Shown piece after piece: positions 16,895 through 28,211 of a stretch of DNA of 64,000 nt; position 1 is the stretch's first letter; the number at the start of each line of letters is the position of its first letter. The DNA is taken from assembly GCA_905210085.1 (NCBI GenBank), contig CAJLVJ010000001.1:62001-126000 (forward strand). The letters run 5' to 3'. A model generated the notes under the pieces. It was not told the origin of the DNA and ran no database searches. It saw only the letters and a list, made by a program, of their open reading frames with translations. The DNA comes from an uncultured Collinsella sp. (lineage in GTDB: Bacteria; Actinomycetota; Coriobacteriia; Coriobacteriales; Coriobacteriaceae). Both the position numbers and the translations under genes were made by a program.

Positions 16895-17518
16895 CTACGG
16901 GCGCTCCATGTTGGGAACGATGCTGCCCTCGGTCACCGCATGCACGGCCAGGCGCATGATGTTGTCGTAGCCGGTCTTGCTTAGAATCTCCGAGATGCGA
17001 CGCTTGATGGTGCCCTCGCTCATAAACAGCTCGGCCGCGATCTCGCGACGGCTTTTGCCCTCGCAGGCAAGGCGCAAAATCGATAGCTCGACATCATCGA
17101 GAGCTGCCGTGCCCGAAAAAATGCTCTCGGGCGGCTTGGGAAACGTGCAATAGCCCGCCAACGTGGAGCGCATCACGGCGAACAGCTCGTCGATACCGAC
17201 ATTCTTGTACACAAAGCTATCGACGCCCGCCTCGCGAGCCTGATCGACAAAGGTGATCTCGGGCATGCCGGTCATGATAATGATGCGACACTCGGGCAGC
17301 TGCTCCTTGATGCGCGCCGCCGCCACGATGCCGTTAGAATCATGCTCGGTGCATACGTCCATCAGTATCATATCCGGACGCCCCTTGAGCGCGACACCCA
17401 AGGCCTCGGAGGCATCGGCGATGGCGGAAACAACGGTCATATCGGGCTGGTCGCCAACGGAGCGCGCCAGGCTCTCGCGCAGGATGGCCTGGTCTTCGAC
17501 TATAAGGACGCGAATCAT
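16895..17518 (-). CDS. NarL-family response regulator
   Basis: A 207-residue two-domain regulator. The receiver has the acidic pair (ED at 8-9), the phosphorylated Asp in MILMDVCTEHD (about residue 54) and the conserved Lys in FVYKN. The C-terminal LuxR-type HTH reads ELSILRLACEGKSRREIAAE then GTIKRRISEIL. Its start overlaps the kinase stop by 4 nt, so the two are translated together. Confidence 0.92.
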   Translation of the reverse strand: MIRVLIVEDQAILRESLARSVGDQPDMTVVSAIADASEALGVALKGRPDMILMDVCTEHDSNGIVAAARIKEQLPECRIIIMTGMPEITFVDQAREAGVDSFVYKNVGIDELFAVMRSTLAGYCTFPKPPESIFSGTAALDDVELSILRLACEGKSRREIAAELFMSEGTIKRRISEILSKTGYDNIMRLAVHAVTEGSIVPNMERP

Positions 17519-19008
17519 GAGCTTCTCCTCCGAACAGCGGCGTTGGGCGTAAGCGGAATGGATACCGTAAGCGTAAAGGGTGGGGCGGCGTGGACCTCTA
17601 GGCTGCCGCCCAGACCTTGCGCGACATGCCTCATACCTGGGATACCCGTTCCCTCGCGATACGATACGGGGGCCGGGGACCCGTCGTTAGAAATCGTCAT
17701 GCGCGCGACGGCGTCAGCATCCGCCCCCTCCTGCCACAGACGCACGTGGACCCGATGCGCCTGCGCATGCTTGGTGGCATTGGTCGAGGCTTCGCGGATA
17801 ATCTGCAAAAATGCGGCGGCGACACGTGCATCCTCAGGCAGCGCGCCCTCAACATCGATCTGCACACTCACCAGGCCAAAAGCATGGACGATGTCACCCA
17901 GCTGCTCTGCAGGCTCGCTGGCACCGCCACTGCGCAAATCGGCGGCGATTGAGCGCAGCAACGGGTCAATCTGCTCGAGCGACTCGTCATCCAGGCGCCC
18001 CTCCTCCAAATAGCGATGAAGAATGGACAGGCGCTGCCCGATCACGTCGTGCACGCGAGCGCGCATACGTAGGTAGGCCGCATTGTCAGCAACTTTTTTG
18101 ACTTCTTCGATCTGGGCTTGGAGCTCTTGGCCCGCAAGCTCAAGCAGGTGGTTGGCTTGCGCCAAGCGGTCATGAGCATGCGCGTACTCTGTCACATCAA
18201 GACCGATAATGCGCTCGAACGAACGGCCCGAAACCATAACACGATCGCACACAAATAGGCGAATCTCGGCGGGAGAGACCTCGACCACCGCACGCGCCTC
18301 ACCAAAGCGGTCCAGATTAATCCGCACACGGTTCCTGCTGCTTTCGGGCATTTGCATGCTCAGTTTGCGCAGGTCGTTCCATGTGCTGCTCATGTCGCCT
18401 AGGTCGGTGGGCATATGAAGTTCCACCAGGTTTTTGCGCATGCAGCGGTTCATGAGCAGCGGACGGCCCCTCGGGTCTAGATACAGGATGCCCACGGGAA
18501 TCACATTGATGGTTTCAATCGTCGAGAATGCGGTGATATCTTCCTGGCGGTTACGGACGTCCATCAAGAGCGCCGCGATGGAACGGAACAGGAAGAACGC
18601 TCCCTCTGCGATAAGGACAATGGTCCACGCCGAGCCCATGGCAAAAACCACCGGCGGTGTAACGGCGACAACAAGCAGCAGCTCGACCAGCATGACGGGG
18701 CGACGATAGTGCACCATAAGCACCACGCCATAGGCAAAGATCGCGGCATTGAGCCACAACGCTCCGCCCATTGCCCTGGCGCAAACGTCAAGCGGCGCCA
18801 CCAGATACGAGCCAGACGACGCGAATAAGATGAGCGCCGAAATCATCAGGTGAAGCACAAGGCTCGCCTCGTAGGCGCAAATCACCTTACGGTTATAGGA
18901 CGAGCGGCGCGATGCGATGAGCGGGACGTGGATCGTCTGCAGACACGCAGCCAGGGCAAAGACAACATCGAGCGCAACAATTTGGGGAAGGATGAGCGAA
19001 ATCTGCAT
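17515..19008 (-). CDS. Membrane sensor histidine kinase
   Basis: About 497 residues: six hydrophobic segments in the first ~180 residues, a PAS-like middle (IPVGILYLDPRGRPLLMNR), a coiled region, the phospho-acceptor box RMRARVHDVIGQRLS, and an HATPase_c domain (REASTNATKHAQAHRV, GTGIPGMRHVAQGLGG). It pairs with the response regulator just downstream. The ATG at 19008 has GGTGAG upstream; a GTG at 19014 overlapping the previous stop (GTGA) is also possible. Confidence 0.88.
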   Translation of the reverse strand: MQISLILPQIVALDVVFALAACLQTIHVPLIASRRSSYNRKVICAYEASLVLHLMISALILFASSGSYLVAPLDVCARAMGGALWLNAAIFAYGVVLMVHYRRPVMLVELLLVVAVTPPVVFAMGSAWTIVLIAEGAFFLFRSIAALLMDVRNRQEDITAFSTIETINVIPVGILYLDPRGRPLLMNRCMRKNLVELHMPTDLGDMSSTWNDLRKLSMQMPESSRNRVRINLDRFGEARAVVEVSPAEIRLFVCDRVMVSGRSFERIIGLDVTEYAHAHDRLAQANHLLELAGQELQAQIEEVKKVADNAAYLRMRARVHDVIGQRLSILHRYLEEGRLDDESLEQIDPLLRSIAADLRSGGASEPAEQLGDIVHAFGLVSVQIDVEGALPEDARVAAAFLQIIREASTNATKHAQAHRVHVRLWQEGADADAVARMTISNDGSPAPVSYREGTGIPGMRHVAQGLGGSLEVHAAPPFTLTVSIPLTPNAAVRRRSS

Positions 19009-19010
19009 CG

Positions 19011-20894
19011 TCACTCACCCACCCTCGGCATCAAGACGATCATGCGCAGCTGGCCGGGCTCGCCCTCAAAGCGGTATGCCACGTTGCGCCCTTGCAGAGC
19101 GCTTTCGAGCTCTTGCGCAGCGGGCGTCTGCGAAAGATCTTCATCATCGTTGGAAAAAAGCGTGGCACGCAGCTCGACACTGCATCGGTCATGGTCGCCC
19201 AAGTGATACATAAGCGCCGGATGGTCGGTGGTGTAGGCAAAAAACGCAAAGTCATACACGCAGTCGTACAGGGCGCTTACCGTACTGGCGTGCAACGGGC
19301 GCCGTATGGCGATAATCGAGGCGCAATCGATATCGATGGTGCGCAGGTCGCTTGCGAGCTCGTTGGCAATGAGCTGAATGCGGTCGCGATCAAAACCGCT
19401 CTCCCCGTGCTGTGCCAACGTGAGCGACCCCTTGCGCTTGCAATAGGCGACGAGCATCTTGGCGCGCTGCAGCATGCGGTAACGCTCGTGCGAAGACGCT
19501 TCGTCGGTCAACGGCGGCAGCGAGCTCAGCAGGTCGTACATCCCTTCGAGCGCGCGGGCAAGCGCTTGGTCCACGTCTTGGACCAGCAAGGTCTCGGCCT
19601 CTTGATCTGCCAAATGCGTCTTAAGGTCGTAGTCGGCGGCGAGCAGCTCGTTTTGACGCTGCAGCTCCATGCGACGATGTGCCAGTTCACGGTTAAGCTC
19701 GTTGAGCTCCGACACGTCTTGGGCAAGCAGCGCCGATCCACCCAGCAGCGGAAAGGTGCGATACATTACATCGGGATCGGATGCCACGGCAAAGGCATGG
19801 GCGCGGCCGTGCTCCTGGGTCCGCAACTCCTCGCGCACGCCTACCAGCATTGGCTTTGACACCGGCGTGGCATAGACTTCCTGCAGATCGCGCGTTAGAA
19901 CTTTGAGGTCGAGCGGCAAGGTGTCGAAGATGCCGGCGATGTCGTGATACGACGGAATGACACCGCAATCGAGACAGATTTCCATCGCCACCACGCACAG
20001 GACGCAATAGACGAGCGAAAAGTTGAGCCTCCATGCCCAGGGCACGCGCAGCGCATACGAGATGGCAAAGAATGCGCCACCCAGCAGTACGAGCTCCGCC
20101 GTGCCCGAAAAACGCTGGATGCGGAAGGACGAGGACCGACCAACCAGGATAAAAAAGGCCACGAAGTCAAAGGCCGCCCACACGAGGACGGCGAAATAGC
20201 CCCAGCCGTAGGTGTAGTCGTTGCTCCAGGTGTCGCTTGTGCGGTCAAAGTGGAAGACCTGCTGGTGAAAATCGTTGGTGAGCACAAATCCGATAAGCAG
20301 GATGGCCACAATCCACAGCGCAGCGCAGTAGCGGCGACCCAGGCGGTGTTGTTCCAGGCCTGCAAGGCGCAGACCACACAACTGGTAGAGCAGCGGAATG
20401 AGCGTCATGGGCACGTAGTACAGGTACCACAGCACGGTGGCATAGAACGGCGTGAACGACTTGTACTTGAGAATGACTTCGATCATCCACAGGGCGCAGA
20501 TGGTGGCGATGGCAACAAGGCGGCGGCGCAACACGTAGTCCAAACAGCGCAGATAGACCGATACGCCCCAAATCGAAAATACAATTGCGGCGACAAGCAA
20601 CGGGAGAGAGCTCGAATGGACGAGCGCATCCACGACCTCTTCGGACACCTCGCTATAGGCAGGCACGGCGTTAGAAAGTTTGGGTTCGAAGGCGAACAGC
20701 GCCGGCAAGACTGCCAAAAGCATGAGGAACAGCGCGGTGATGGCGCCGGCGATAGCGAAGACGCGGTGACGGTACACCTGATGTGTTATGCCAACAAGGA
20801 ATCGCGGCATGGCGAAGAGCCTGCCACCCCTGGGATCCGCCACGGGTGCGGATCGGGCGGCCGCATGGCCAGTATGTCGCTCGCGGGTACCCAT
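19011..20894 (-). CDS. Large membrane protein, first gene of the signalling operon
   Basis: About 627 residues with eight or so membrane helices in the first ~300, followed by a soluble half with a long coiled coil (LNELNRELAHRRMELQRQNE) and a C-terminal region about the size of an HATPase domain (CVYDFAFFAYTTDHPALMYHL) but with no recognisable H-box or G-boxes. The helical part resembles 7TM histidine-kinase sensors, so it may be a sensor that lost catalysis and passes its signal to the kinase next to it. The start is uncertain: ATG 20894 follows a possible -10 TACACT by 9 nt, which would make the mRNA almost leaderless. Confidence 0.6.
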   Translation of the reverse strand: MGTRERHTGHAAARSAPVADPRGGRLFAMPRFLVGITHQVYRHRVFAIAGAITALFLMLLAVLPALFAFEPKLSNAVPAYSEVSEEVVDALVHSSSLPLLVAAIVFSIWGVSVYLRCLDYVLRRRLVAIATICALWMIEVILKYKSFTPFYATVLWYLYYVPMTLIPLLYQLCGLRLAGLEQHRLGRRYCAALWIVAILLIGFVLTNDFHQQVFHFDRTSDTWSNDYTYGWGYFAVLVWAAFDFVAFFILVGRSSSFRIQRFSGTAELVLLGGAFFAISYALRVPWAWRLNFSLVYCVLCVVAMEICLDCGVIPSYHDIAGIFDTLPLDLKVLTRDLQEVYATPVSKPMLVGVREELRTQEHGRAHAFAVASDPDVMYRTFPLLGGSALLAQDVSELNELNRELAHRRMELQRQNELLAADYDLKTHLADQEAETLLVQDVDQALARALEGMYDLLSSLPPLTDEASSHERYRMLQRAKMLVAYCKRKGSLTLAQHGESGFDRDRIQLIANELASDLRTIDIDCASIIAIRRPLHASTVSALYDCVYDFAFFAYTTDHPALMYHLGDHDRCSVELRATLFSNDDEDLSQTPAAQELESALQGRNVAYRFEGEPGQLRMIVLMPRVGE

Positions 20895-21051
20895 AGTGCT
20901 TTTAGTGTACCGACAGGCAGGCTCAAAAAGCGGGCCACATGTCCCAAAATCCGCAGACGGCAAGGCGCCCAGCGAGCACATACTCGCCGGGCGCCTTGGT
21001 CAGGAAACTATGAGGATGAGCCCGCGAAATTCACAGCGGTCAGGCCCGTCC

Positions 21052-22968
<1,917 letters not shown>

Positions 22969-24075
22969 ATGACTGAAACCATCTTCTCCCCCTCATTTGG
23001 AAATCGCCCGTCCTATCTGGTGGGGCGCGGGAGCGTGATTTCGACATTCATCTCCGGCCTTGAGCAGGAGCCGGGCAATCGAGACCGGGCTATGCTCATG
23101 CTCGGCCAGCGAGGCAGCGGCAAAACGGTTCTGCTGTGGGAACTTGCCGATCGCGCACGCAAGCTCGGCTTTGTTGTCGCCACGCCCACCGTAGCCTCCG
23201 AGGATATGCTCGAGCGCATTGTTGAGAAGATCCAGGAAGCGGGCGAGCCCTACGCCAACAAGCATCGGCTCCCCAAACTTGCGGGCGGCAGCCTGAGCGT
23301 CTTCGGCTTCTCAGCCGGCCTTGAGTTCACGCGCGATGTGCAGGAAACCAAAAGCTTCCAGTTCAAGCTCACGCAGCTGGCGCGCAAGCTGACCGAGCAG
23401 GGACACGGCATCCTCATCCTCATCGATGAGCTCCAGGCCAATTCGCCCGAGATCAGACAGCTCGTCACCGCCTATCAAGAGCTGGTCGGCGAAGGGCTCA
23501 ACGTCGCGCTCGTCATGGCGGGCCTCCCGGGAGCAGTCTCCGCGACACTCAACGACCGCGTACTGACATTTCTCAACCGCGCACGCAAGGTCACGCTCGA
23601 ACCGCTTTCAGTTGGAGATGTGGATGCCTACTATCAGCGAGCTTTCGAAGAGCTCGACCTTGATATTCCAGGCAATCTTCGGCTGGACGCTGCTCGCGCA
23701 ACTCAGGGCTCGCCCTATATGCTGCAGCTCATCGGCTACAACATCGCCAATCGTTGCCAGGCAGGAGAACACGTAACGCCAGAGCAAGTCGATGGAGCAA
23801 TCGAAGCGTCAAAGGCCGATTTCGAAAACGATGTGTGCGAAACGACGCTCGCCGCGCTATCGGACCAAGATGTTGCGTTTCTCGCTGCAATGACCGATGA
23901 CGAAGACGGCGTGTCGCGCATTTCCGATGTGGCCGAGCGCATGTCAGTCACACCCGACTATGCGCAAAAGTATCGCCGGCGCCTCATCGACGCCGGCGTA
24001 ATCGAACAGGCGCGCCGCGGTTACGTGCGTTTCGCCGTACCATATATGGCCGACTACCTGCGCAGCCAACTCTAG
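22969..24075 (+). CDS. AAA+ ATPase of the archaeal-ATPase/Orc1-Cdc6-like type
   Basis: The 368-residue protein has Walker A GQRGSGKT (about residue 46), Walker B ILILIDE (about 149), a sensor-like segment ALVMAGLPGA, and a C-terminal winged-helix region (RISDVAERMSVTPDYAQKYRRRLIDAGVIEQ). Such STAND-like ATPases with a wHTH are often mobile or defence linked; the exact role is unknown. It lies alone between direct repeats of ~169 bp. AAAGGAGAG precedes the ATG. Confidence 0.75.
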   Translation: MTETIFSPSFGNRPSYLVGRGSVISTFISGLEQEPGNRDRAMLMLGQRGSGKTVLLWELADRARKLGFVVATPTVASEDMLERIVEKIQEAGEPYANKHRLPKLAGGSLSVFGFSAGLEFTRDVQETKSFQFKLTQLARKLTEQGHGILILIDELQANSPEIRQLVTAYQELVGEGLNVALVMAGLPGAVSATLNDRVLTFLNRARKVTLEPLSVGDVDAYYQRAFEELDLDIPGNLRLDAARATQGSPYMLQLIGYNIANRCQAGEHVTPEQVDGAIEASKADFENDVCETTLAALSDQDVAFLAAMTDDEDGVSRISDVAERMSVTPDYAQKYRRRLIDAGVIEQARRGYVRFAVPYMADYLRSQL

Positions 24076-24079
24076 GCAG

Positions 24080-24249
24080 CCACCACAATGGGGACAGGCA
24101 CCTTTGTGGTGGATTGGGGGCGGTTTGTCTTGATCTGTAACAGGTAGAGACGATTTAGCCCGCTAGATGTTACAGATTGAGACAGAAGATTCTAGTCCAC
24201 GGTGATGTCGAGATTTTTGCCAATGAGGCCTACGTAGCCGCCCTCGGCA
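24080..24249. repeat. Direct repeat, right copy, overlapping the DUF4867 gene end
   Basis: It begins 5 nt after the ATPase stop with the hairpin CCACCACAATG/CTTTGTGGTGG (24080-24112, one mismatch), then the GTCTTGATCTGTAAC/GTTACAGATTGAGAC inverted repeat, and runs into the last ~19 codons of the intact DUF4867 gene. This copy is the native locus, because it is continuous with the full gene. Confidence 0.8.
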
Positions 24250-24836
24250 GCCTTGGGGCTGTCGGCGTGGCAGAGGACCCACTTGTCAGCCTTCCAGTAG
24301 CAGTAGCTGTCGCCGGCAGCAGGCATGTCGGCCGCGGTCTCGGGACGCGGCCCGTTGGTGCCGGCGGGAAGCGCTACCATCACCTGGAAGCCGCCTTCGT
24401 CGACCATGCAGGGCGTGTAGTGGAGCGTGGTGTTGAAGACCTCGACGACCGTACCCGCCGGCACGCGGAACGCCTTGACGCACGCAGTGTCGAGCTTGCC
24501 GCCCTCGATCTCCCAGCGATGCGCCACGAGCAGGATAAAGTCGCGTGCACCCAGGTTGAACTCGCTCGCGCGATGATACTCCAAGCAGTTGAGCTGCGTG
24601 TTGTGGCCGTTGCACCAGCCGAGCTGGAAGGGACGACCGCCAAACATGAGAAAGCCCAGCTTATCGGCATCCTTGACGCCCTCGAGCTCCGGCGCGCTTG
24701 CCACGTACTTGCTACCCTCGGGGATGGGCGTGGAGGCAAGCGCCTCGAGCACGGGCGACGTAAGCTCGGACGGAACGTTATCCCAAACGTTGCCATAGGA
24801 CTTGAACTCGGGATCTGATACAGAGTAGATATGCAT
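24192..24836 (-). CDS. DUF4867 family protein
   Basis: A 214-residue cupin-like protein (MHIYSVSDPEFKSYGNVWDN at the start; VPAGTVVEVFNTTLHYTPC in the middle, a typical cupin motif). DUF4867 proteins are often found with sugar metabolism genes and look like sugar-binding or isomerase cupins; no reaction is established from the sequence. The ATG at 24836 has AGGAG 5 nt upstream, so longer N-terminal versions are unlikely. Its 3' end has been copied to 22.87-22.9 kb. Confidence 0.75.
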   Translation of the reverse strand: MHIYSVSDPEFKSYGNVWDNVPSELTSPVLEALASTPIPEGSKYVASAPELEGVKDADKLGFLMFGGRPFQLGWCNGHNTQLNCLEYHRASEFNLGARDFILLVAHRWEIEGGKLDTACVKAFRVPAGTVVEVFNTTLHYTPCMVDEGGFQVMVALPAGTNGPRPETAADMPAAGDSYCYWKADKWVLCHADSPKAAEGGYVGLIGKNLDITVD

Positions 24837-24910
24837 GCTCGCTCCTGTTCGTTTATGTGACAGTATGAACATTCTAGAACTATCTCGTTCCGTTTTGAGC
24901 ACTCGGTATG

Positions 24911-24940
24911 AAAAAGCGCCCCCGCAAGAGTGGGAGCGCT
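24911..24940 (-). terminator. Intrinsic terminator of luxS
   Basis: On the minus strand AGCGCTCCC and GGGGGCGCT form a GC stem followed by a run of five T's, 32 nt after the luxS stop. Confidence 0.75.
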
Positions 24941-24971
24941 TCTAGTACAAACGCTATTCCTGCGAGGGGCC

Positions 24972-25460
24972 TTATGCCTGCTGATAGTGCAGGTGCTTCT
25001 CGTCGATATCGGCCAGGTCGCGGTCGAGGTAACGGCGCGCGAGCCAGTTTGCCATGGGGAGGTTCTGGTCCAGGTAGTTACCGCACTCCTCGGGAGCGGC
25101 ACCGGGGACATCACCCTCAAAGCCGGCGACAAACTCGAACAGCTCGCGCACGAGCGGCAGGATCTCCTCGCTCGTCAGCTCACCAAAAACGACGAGGTAA
25201 AAGCCCGTGCGGCAGCCCATGGGGCCAAAGTAGACAATGCGGCTCGACCACTCGGCATGATTGCGGAGGAACGTCGCGCCCAGGTGCTCGATGGTGTGGC
25301 ACTCGGCGGTGTTCATGACCGGCTCCTTGTTGGGCGTGGTCAGGCGCAGGTCAAACGTGGTGACGGCGGCGCCGGTCGCCGGATCGCGGTCGATGCGGCT
25401 CACATACACGCCGGGCTCGAGCAGCAGATGGTCAACGGAAAAACTCGCGATGCGCTCCAT
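24972..25460 (-). CDS. luxS: S-ribosylhomocysteine lyase LuxS
   Basis: The 162-residue protein converts S-ribosylhomocysteine to homocysteine and DPD, the precursor of AI-2. It has the metal-binding TIEHLGATFLRN with its two-His partner motif, the catalytic Cys in GPMGCRTGFYL, and the third metal Cys in EECGNY. Length and motifs are canonical. It is monocistronic. Confidence 0.97.
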   Translation of the reverse strand: MERIASFSVDHLLLEPGVYVSRIDRDPATGAAVTTFDLRLTTPNKEPVMNTAECHTIEHLGATFLRNHAEWSSRIVYFGPMGCRTGFYLVVFGELTSEEILPLVRELFEFVAGFEGDVPGAAPEECGNYLDQNLPMANWLARRYLDRDLADIDEKHLHYQQA

Positions 25461-25484
25461 GGCAGATCCTCTCGGTAGTCAATT

Positions 25485-25554
25485 TGGGACGGGGCTCTTT
25501 TAGCTGGTTCGAATGGTCGCACCAATCATACCAGTCAAAAAGCCCGTCCCAAAT
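25485..25554. repeat. Long-arm inverted repeat upstream of luxS
   Basis: TTTGGGACGGGGCT (from 25485) and AGCCCGTCCCAAA (25542-25553) pair over about 13 positions, with T-rich and A-rich inner flanks (CTTTT and AAAAA). It may end transcription of the kinase operon, which reads toward luxS. Confidence 0.5.
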
Positions 25555-25610
25555 GAGCTGCCCGAGACAGGGATCAATGAGTTTTTAATCCCCGTCCCAG
25601 AAAAATCATG

Positions 25611-27101
25611 CTAGGCAGTGTACGAAATGGTCGCCTCGACGGCGTGGCGCCAGCCGGCGATCTTTTTGGCGCGCTCGTCGGCGGGCATTGCGGGCTCCAC
25701 GATGCCGCGGGCGCCGTAGACGTCGACGACATCGCGCGCGTACATGCCCAGCGCAATGCCGCAGGCCCAGGCCGCACCCAGACCGCTCATCTCGTCGTTG
25801 CTCGCGATGCGGATGGGCGAGCCAACCAAGTCGCTCTCAAACTGCATCAGGTACGCGTCGCGCGTGGGACCGCCGTCAACGCGAAGCTCGGCCAGCGCCG
25901 CGCCTGAATCCTCGACCATCGCATCGATCACGTCAAAGATCTGATAGGCGATCGACTCGTCGGCAGCCTTCACGAACTCCGCGCGACCCGTGGTGCGTGT
26001 CATGCCAAAGACGCAGCCCTCGGCGTCACTCGCCCAGTGCGGCGCGCCCAAACCGGTAAACGCCGGCACAAAGTAGACGCGGCTCGCCGGATTGGCGGCA
26101 TAGCACAGATCGGTAACCTCCTCGGGGTTATTGATGAGTTCCAGATCATCGCGCAGCCACGTCTTGACGGCGCCAGCGTAGCTCACGTTGCCCTCGAGCA
26201 CGTACTCGGTCACGCCGTCCATACGCCATGCGAGCGAGCTCGAAAGCCCGTGCGAGCTGGCAACGAACTCGTCACCGACGTTCATCATGACCGAGCTGCC
26301 GGTGCCATAGGTCGCCTTGGCCATACCGCGGCTATGGCAGCCCTGCGCAAACAAGGCGGCATGACTGTCGCCGAGCACGCCGTGAATGGGCACGGGTGCC
26401 GGCAAAAAGCCGCCCAGGTCCGTCATGCCGAACAGGCCATCGGAATCGGTCACCTGCGGCAGGCAGGCCACGTCAACGCCAAAGGCCTCGCACACCGGCT
26501 CGCTCCAGCAGCCACGGCGCAGGTCAAAGAGCTGCGTGCGGCTGGCGTTGGACCAGTCGCAGCGGAACTCCGCGCCGCCCGTGAGCGTCCAGACCAACCA
26601 GGCATCGATGGTGCCCAGGCACAGCTCGCCCGCCGCGGCAGTCTCGGCAGCAGCGGGAACGTTCGCGAGGATCCAAGCCATCTTGCCCGCCGGGTAGTAG
26701 GGCGAGAGCACCAGGCCCGTCGTGTCACGCACCAGCTCGGCCACACCCTCGCGCGCGGCCAGCTTGTCGCACAGCTCGCGGGCGCGGGCGCACTGCCACA
26801 CCACGGCGTCGCACAGCGGCTCGCCCGTCGTGCGGTTCCAGGCAACGGTGGTCTCGCGCTGGTTGGAGATGCCGATGCCGGCGATGTCGACAGGGTCGAC
26901 CCCGGTCTCCTCCACCACGGCACGTGCTACGGCCAGCACATTGGCGGCAATCTCGGCCGGATCATGGCTCACCCAGCCGGCCTCGTTGACAATCTGGCGA
27001 TGCGAGCGATCGGCACGATGAATCAAATGGCCGCCCTCGTCTACCAGCAGCGCCTTGGTGCCCTGCGTGGATTGATCGATTCCGATGATGTATTTGCTCA
27101 T
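25611..27101 (-). CDS. FGGY-family sugar kinase, glycerol-kinase-like
   Basis: The 496-residue kinase has the N-terminal phosphate loop GIDQSTQGTKA and the FGGY core. Glycerol kinase contact residues are kept as R82, E83, W102, Y135/Y136 and D245, but the Phe at the GTGCF position is Ser (GTGSS, residue 270). Glycerol is therefore doubtful. The operon has a split transketolase and a sugar isomerase, so a branched or short ketose is more likely. The ATG at 27101 has GGGAGAG upstream; a longer N-terminus is less supported. Named glpK by homology tools, but I leave the symbol blank. Confidence 0.85.
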   Translation of the reverse strand: MSKYIIGIDQSTQGTKALLVDEGGHLIHRADRSHRQIVNEAGWVSHDPAEIAANVLAVARAVVEETGVDPVDIAGIGISNQRETTVAWNRTTGEPLCDAVVWQCARARELCDKLAAREGVAELVRDTTGLVLSPYYPAGKMAWILANVPAAAETAAAGELCLGTIDAWLVWTLTGGAEFRCDWSNASRTQLFDLRRGCWSEPVCEAFGVDVACLPQVTDSDGLFGMTDLGGFLPAPVPIHGVLGDSHAALFAQGCHSRGMAKATYGTGSSVMMNVGDEFVASSHGLSSSLAWRMDGVTEYVLEGNVSYAGAVKTWLRDDLELINNPEEVTDLCYAANPASRVYFVPAFTGLGAPHWASDAEGCVFGMTRTTGRAEFVKAADESIAYQIFDVIDAMVEDSGAALAELRVDGGPTRDAYLMQFESDLVGSPIRIASNDEMSGLGAAWACGIALGMYARDVVDVYGARGIVEPAMPADERAKKIAGWRHAVEATISYTA

Positions 27102-27155
27102 GTACTCTCCCATTCCTTCCGCCAAATCGAAGACAGCCTGGCGGACAAGGAGCGA

Positions 27156-27256
27156 GCGGCCGTCAAGTGCCGCAGATTGCCGTGAAAGAGGAGCGCCGCG
27201 TACTTTGCGTACGCAAGCGACGGTTTGAACGGCAAGGTGCGGTGCTTGGCGGCCGC
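27156..27256. ncRNA. Family B structured element, copy 2
   Basis: It sits 17 nt after the transketolase C-subunit stop. Helices are GCGGCCGTCAAG (27156-27167) with CTTGGCGGCCGC (27245-27256), GCCGCA with TGCGGT, and TTGCCGT with ACGGCAA, with the GA/GG internal loop. The inner part is GAAAGAGGAGCGCCG, CGTAC-TTTG-CGTACG, CAAGCGACGG. Two T-G pairs on the + strand would be A-C on the minus strand. Confidence 0.65.
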
Positions 27257-27272
27257 GCAGCGTCTGTGTCTA

Positions 27273-28211
27273 CTAGTTGCCGAGGAACTCGGCGACCGTC
27301 TTGGCAATGCCTTCGCCGGTGAGACCGTAGTGCGCGAAGACCTCGGGGCTCGTGCCGGTGATGACCGGTGCGTCGGGCAGGGAGAGGCACTTGACCGGAC
27401 GCGGGCAATGCTCGCCCACCACCTGCGCGACCATAGAGCCCAGGCCGCCGAAGGGGCTGTGCTCCTCGACGGTCACGACGGCGCGCGTGGCACCGGCGGC
27501 CTCAATCACAGCCTCGGCGTCGAGCGGCTTGACGCAATACATGTCGAGCACCGTTGCCGAGATGCCCTGCTCGGCCAGCAGGTCGGCAGCGTCCACGGCA
27601 TGACGGACCATCTCGCCGGTGGCGACGAGCGTCACATCGGTGCCGCGGCGCACCCAGGTGGCGCGATCCATCTGGAACGGGCACTCGCCCTCGGTGTACA
27701 CGTCCTCGACCGGGTTGCGGCCCACGCGGATGTAGGCCGGCTTGTTGTCGGCGACCAGGGCGCGCACGAGCTCGGCGGTCTGGAAGCGATCGCTCGGCAG
27801 ATACACGCGCATGTTGGGAATCGCGCTCATGGCGGCGATATCCTGCGCGGAGTGATGGCTCATGCCCAAAGCGCCGTAGGACACGCCGCCCGAGATGCCG
27901 ATGAGCTTGACGTTGGTGTTGGAGTACGAAACGTCGACCTTGCACTGCTCATACGAGCGCGTGGTCACAAAGGACGCCGGCGAGGCGGCCCAGGCCTTCT
28001 TGCCGCACGAAGCCATGCCGGCAGCGATGCTCACCAGGTCCTGCTCGGCAATGCCGACCTCGACGGACTGCTGGGGATACTGATCAAAGAACGGCGTGAG
28101 CGATGCGGAGCCGCGGGAGTCGGAGCACAGGACGACGATATCCTTATCGGTCTTCGCGGCCTCGAGCAGCGTGTCGCAGATAACCTTGCGATTGGCGATC
28201 TTGTTAGCCAT
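27273..28211 (-). CDS. Transketolase, C-terminal (pyrimidine-binding) subunit
   Basis: The 312-residue protein matches the second half of transketolase: VEVGIAEQDLVSIAAGMA with the glutamate that binds TPP, then the C-terminal TPP-independent domain. With the N-subunit it makes an active two-chain transketolase that moves two-carbon units. ATG at 28211 overlaps the N-subunit stop by 8 nt; AAGGAGG lies upstream. Confidence 0.9.
   Translation of the reverse strand: MANKIANRKVICDTLLEAAKTDKDIVVLCSDSRGSASLTPFFDQYPQQSVEVGIAEQDLVSIAAGMASCGKKAWAASPASFVTTRSYEQCKVDVSYSNTNVKLIGISGGVSYGALGMSHHSAQDIAAMSAIPNMRVYLPSDRFQTAELVRALVADNKPAYIRVGRNPVEDVYTEGECPFQMDRATWVRRGTDVTLVATGEMVRHAVDAADLLAEQGISATVLDMYCVKPLDAEAVIEAAGATRAVVTVEEHSPFGGLGSMVAQVVGEHCPRPVKCLSLPDAPVITGTSPEVFAHYGLTGEGIAKTVAEFLGN

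Noticed and set aside
25611..27101. Calling the FGGY kinase glycerol kinase (glpK)
   Set aside because: No glpF or glpD nearby, the operon is for sugar phosphate cleavage, and the Phe270-equivalent is Ser.
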